This document shows positions 61,743-64,000 of a stretch of 64,000 bases of DNA, one piece after another. Positions within the stretch are counted from its first letter, which is position 1. Every line of letters begins with the position of its first letter. Position numbers and translations under genes: made by a program. The notes below the pieces were generated by a model. It did not search any database and had not been told where the DNA came from. It worked only from the letters and a program-made list of their open reading frames with translations. The DNA lies in contig NZ_FNZK01000016.1 of the NCBI RefSeq assembly GCF_900109225.1, positions 61,035 through 125,034 on the forward strand, written 5' to 3'. Source of the DNA: Propionispira arboris (GTDB lineage: Bacteria; Bacillota; Negativicutes; Selenomonadales; Selenomonadaceae).

Positions 61743-61785
61743 CATCCAATTGGCTTGTTATATAACCATCCAATTTGTTATACTA
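61743..61785 (+). promoter_or_regulatory. MocR promoter with direct-repeat operator
   Basis: CATCCAATT followed by TTGTTATA occurs twice (61743-61763 with a 3-nt insertion, and 61767-61783). A promoter TTGTTA (61755-61760), 18-bp spacer, TATACT (61779-61784) overlaps them. MocR proteins bind direct repeats near their own promoters. Confidence 0.55.
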
Positions 61786-61810
61786 AAGAAAAAAGAGTGA
61801 GGACTGCTTT

Positions 61811-63259
61811 ATGTTACATATCGACTGGCTGCCAAACAAAAAAGATACGCTGCCCTTATATCGGCAGATTTATGCTTATATCAAACACGAAATCCGCAGC
61901 GGTAACTGGCCTATCAACAGCAAACTACCCGCCCAGCGCAGTTTGGCTGCTATCTTCAAGGTAAATCGCAGTACCGTGCAGACTGCGATTGATGAGCTGA
62001 TGGCTGATGGTTTGCTCGAAAGCAAACCAGGCAGCGGCATCTGGATTGCAAATAACACCTGGTCACTTTTTAGCTCGCCGGAACAAATTGATTGGAATTT
62101 TTATGTAGAATCCAGTACATATCGACCAAATCTGCCACTCATTCAAGAAATCAACCGTGCCGAATTTAAACAAAATATCATTCGCTTAGGGACCGGTGAA
62201 TTAGCCCCTGATCTATTACCACACAAAGAACTAACGGCAATATTGCAGAAAACATCAGGCAATATAAAATCATTTGGTTATGAGCAGCCACAAGGCCTTT
62301 TGTTTTTACGAGAACAATTGTGTATTCATCTACGAAAAAACGGCATTAACGTTTCCCCTCGCTCCATCCTCATTGTTTCTGGTGCCTTGCAGGCTTTACA
62401 ATTGATTTGTCTAGGACTCTTGCCTAAGGATTCCAAAATTTTACTGGAAAACCCATCCTATCTTCTCTCTTTGCCCTTATTTCAATCCATGCAGGTTGAT
62501 TTTGCGGAAGTTCCTTTAGACTCGGAAGGTATTAACCTCCGTACCCTGGCTTATCAGCAAAAACTTAAAAAGGCTGCTTTACTTTACACAATTCCAACGT
62601 TTCATAACCCCACCAGTATCTTAATGAGTGAGCAGCGCCGTCATGACTTATTGCAGCTTTGCCGAGAAAATCAGCTGCCGATTTTAGAAGATGATGTCTA
62701 TCGTGATCTTTGGCTTGACAGCCCTGCACCACCACCTTTAAAATCAATGGATCAAGATGGCCTGGTTTTATACATAGGCAGTCTGTCAAAAGCAGTCAGC
62801 CCCGGGCTTCGAATTGGCTGGGTCGTTGGACCTGAACCAGTGATTGAAAAATTAGCTGACATGAAAATGCAAAATGATTACGGCTCAAGCTGTTTATCGC
62901 AATATGCCGCCGCAGAATGGCTTGCCAGCGGGTTCCATGAAAATCATTTAAGGCGGATTCGTGCTGCTTTATGTATAAAGCGACAAACTTGTCTTGATGT
63001 TCTGACCCAGCATTTTCAAGAGATTGCCAGTTGGCATATCCCTGCCGGTGGTTTTTATATTTGGCTAAAGTTAAAAGAACCGATCTCTCTGCCAAAATTA
63101 TTCAAAATGGCACTGGCCGAAAACATCTTGCTTAACCCCGGCAGTATCTATGATCCCTTATCGAATCGGCATCTCCGTTTATCCTATTCGTATGCTTCGA
63201 GCATCGAGCTTCGCAATGCGCTAGAACGCTTAGCCGCTATGATTAAGGAGTTAAACTGA
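61811..63259 (+). CDS. MocR/PdxR-type regulator (GntR helix-turn-helix fused to aminotransferase)
   Basis: This 482-residue protein has a GntR winged helix (about 12-80, PLYRQIYAYIKHEIRSGNW, LPAQRSLAAIFKVNRSTVQTAIDELMADGLL) joined to a fold-type I aminotransferase domain (about 125-480). The PLP lysine is in IGSLSKAVSPGLRIGW and the Asn/Asp pair in PTFHNPTSILM and ILEDDVYRDLW. Such proteins use PLP as a sensor. It probably controls the divergent LysE exporter; control of PLP synthesis is another possibility. Confidence 0.92.
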   Translation: MLHIDWLPNKKDTLPLYRQIYAYIKHEIRSGNWPINSKLPAQRSLAAIFKVNRSTVQTAIDELMADGLLESKPGSGIWIANNTWSLFSSPEQIDWNFYVESSTYRPNLPLIQEINRAEFKQNIIRLGTGELAPDLLPHKELTAILQKTSGNIKSFGYEQPQGLLFLREQLCIHLRKNGINVSPRSILIVSGALQALQLICLGLLPKDSKILLENPSYLLSLPLFQSMQVDFAEVPLDSEGINLRTLAYQQKLKKAALLYTIPTFHNPTSILMSEQRRHDLLQLCRENQLPILEDDVYRDLWLDSPAPPPLKSMDQDGLVLYIGSLSKAVSPGLRIGWVVGPEPVIEKLADMKMQNDYGSSCLSQYAAAEWLASGFHENHLRRIRAALCIKRQTCLDVLTQHFQEIASWHIPAGGFYIWLKLKEPISLPKLFKMALAENILLNPGSIYDPLSNRHLRLSYSYASSIELRNALERLAAMIKELN

Positions 63260-63278
63260 ATTATTCATGGCGGTAAAA

Positions 63279-63326
63279 AAAACGGCACCCCAGCGATTTT
63301 TCCAAACCACTAGGGTGCGCCGTTCC
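63279..63326 (-). terminator. Terminator between convergent genes
   Basis: AACGGCACCC (63281-63290) pairs with GGGTGCGCCGTT (63313-63324) with one bulge. T-run is strong on the minus strand and weak on the plus strand. Confidence 0.8.
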
Positions 63327-63327
63327 T

Positions 63328-63624
63328 TTAACTCCGCGTTGGTGACCAAGTCATCGTCTCCATAATCAACCGGACTGCATCGGAAAAACCTTGTCGATAA
63401 TATACATCCATTCCGCTCGTCATCATACAGTTATATTCATCATCCAAATCTACCAAAGTTTCCTGCAGTTCCACGGGCAAGGCACTCTTGATTTTTCTCT
63501 GATACGCAAGGACTTTTTCATTGGCATAATAATATTCACTAGAATGCTTCCCTAAATCGAGTCCGGCCAAATTTTCATGCTCCATCGTGGCAACCAACGA
63601 ATCAAATACATTCTTTATCATCAT
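63328..63624 (-). CDS. Small acidic protein of unknown function
   Basis: This 98-residue protein begins with two Met codons after a GGGGG ribosome-type site. It is predicted helical and acidic (LVDLDDEYNCMMTSGMDVYYRQGFSDAVRLIMETM), with the C-terminal Y..GF.D..RLI pattern seen in small uncharacterised Firmicute proteins. No signal peptide or enzyme motif. A terminator follows it, supporting a real gene. Confidence 0.6.
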   Translation of the reverse strand: MMIKNVFDSLVATMEHENLAGLDLGKHSSEYYYANEKVLAYQRKIKSALPVELQETLVDLDDEYNCMMTSGMDVYYRQGFSDAVRLIMETMTWSPTRS

Positions 63625-63711
63625 TTATATCCCCCATCCTCATTCTGTAAGGGGTTTCTCTATTGTAATCCAATAAAGGAACCCACCCTACAGTTTGTTT
63701 CAGGGGAAATC

Positions 63712-63757
63712 AAAAAAGCGCATGCGCGGGTTTATTCAACCTACACATGCGCTTTGC
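63712..63757 (-). terminator. Orphan minus-strand terminator-like hairpin
   Basis: AAAGCGCATG (63715-63724) pairs with CATGCGCTTT (63746-63755), followed by T6 on the minus strand. No minus-strand gene is visible between it and the right edge, so it probably ends a transcript entering from beyond the window. The 376-bp stretch 63625-64000 otherwise holds only the putative RNA gene at 63866. Confidence 0.55.
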
Positions 63758-63831
63758 TATATCTTAATTGCATGCAGACGCTAAGCTCCTGTCAAAACTT
63801 CAATTCCAGCATACCGAACAAACCATCTCCC

Positions 63832-63860
63832 TTGTCACCCAAGGAAAAGCACGGTATAAT
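63832..63860 (+). promoter_or_regulatory. SigmaA promoter of the putative small RNA
   Basis: TTGTCA (63832-63837), 17-bp spacer, TATAAT (63855-63860). Start point expected near 63866. Confidence 0.8.
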
Positions 63861-63865
63861 AAATT

Positions 63866-63959
63866 GTCGTCGTAGACAGCTAGCTGTTACGTGTAGGTGC
63901 CAGTACACCTGCTCGTGCCTAAGAGTGCTTCAACACTCTTGGGACACGGCGACTTTTTT
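63866..63959 (+). ncRNA. Putative structured small RNA or leader RNA, about 94 nt
   Basis: After a near-consensus promoter there is no ORF with a ribosome site. GTCGTCGT (63866-63873) can pair with ACGGCGAC (63946-63953) as a closing stem; inside are ACAGC/GCTGT, AGGTG/CACCT and AAGAGTG/CACTCTT hairpins, and T6 follows directly. The promoter, multi-hairpin fold and terminator make a self-contained transcript. I do not recognise it as SRP RNA, 6S, tmRNA, RNase P or a common riboswitch. It could be an independent RNA or an attenuating leader for a gene beyond the window. Confidence 0.65.
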
Positions 63960-64000
63960 AATTTCCACCTATCTCTAATTATATTACACTTCGTAACGAT

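Noticed and set aside
63866..63959. Known RNA such as NiCo riboswitch, SRP RNA or 6S RNA
   Set aside because: Short GACAG and GGGACA stretches recall the NiCo class, but the repeated conserved junction blocks are missing; SRP and 6S cores are absent.
63577..63978. Plus-strand frame across the right edge
   Set aside because: It crosses an orphan terminator hairpin and the promoter and body of the putative small RNA, and lacks domain features.

Overview
The window reads as an AT-rich chromosome segment from a diderm Firmicute of the Negativicutes type (Sporomusa, Pelosinus or Selenomonas relatives). On one side it has Firmicute features: RNase J, a HutP-family protein, a LevR-type PTS regulator, AGGAGG ribosome sites, and GTG/TTG starts. 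On the other it has outer-membrane machinery: a TonB-dependent receptor, ExbB/ExbD/TonB and an RND pump. A four-subunit 2-oxoacid:ferredoxin oxidoreductase points to anaerobic life. The genus assignment is inference. No rRNA, tRNA, CRISPR, prophage or insertion sequence was seen.

Layout. 1-0.9 kb: end of a MutS-family gene and a lone sorbitol-type PTS IIA. 0.95-4.6 kb: ung and korDABC. 4.8-8.9 kb: ptsI, ptsH and an unusual HPr-PAS-sigma54 activator, with a consensus sigma54 promoter and dyad sites between activator and ptsH. 9.2-12.6 kb: TPR, PRC-barrel and VanW-family envelope genes. 12.7-21.3 kb: AEC transporter, DacF, MetY, RND pump with adaptor and MarR. 21.4-26.2 kb: M20 amidase, exported HD-domain protein, and an SSS symporter/HutP-family pair behind a UAG-rich leader. 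26.3-38.3 kb: a polyol-phosphate operon (LevR-type activator, galactitol-family IIA/IIB/IIC, two zinc dehydrogenases, split transketolase, RpiB, DeoC) fired from a second consensus sigma54 promoter, with a frameshifted ROK regulator upstream. 38.4-46 kb: PHP phosphatase, amino acid permease, YaiI, and a GABA-type set (aminotransferase, PucR regulator, aldehyde dehydrogenase). 46-53 kb: a complete Fur-type iron/siderophore import locus including a 54-residue small protein. 53-64 kb: exported PDZ-like protein, RNase J, two chemoreceptors, iron alcohol dehydrogenase, LysE exporter, MocR regulator, a small conserved-looking protein, and a putative small RNA with its own promoter and terminator at the right edge.

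The main theme is sigma54 control of the PTS. Both sigma54 promoters have the exact TGGCACG-N4-TTGCA form. One precedes ptsHI beside an activator whose N-terminal domain is itself HPr-like; the other precedes a PTS operon whose first gene is a LevR-type activator with several PTS domains. Other leads are the UAG-rich leader/HutP pairing, the small RNA, a dispersed intergenic repeat of about 62 bp, and terminator-like hairpins just ahead of three consecutive GABA-region start codons.
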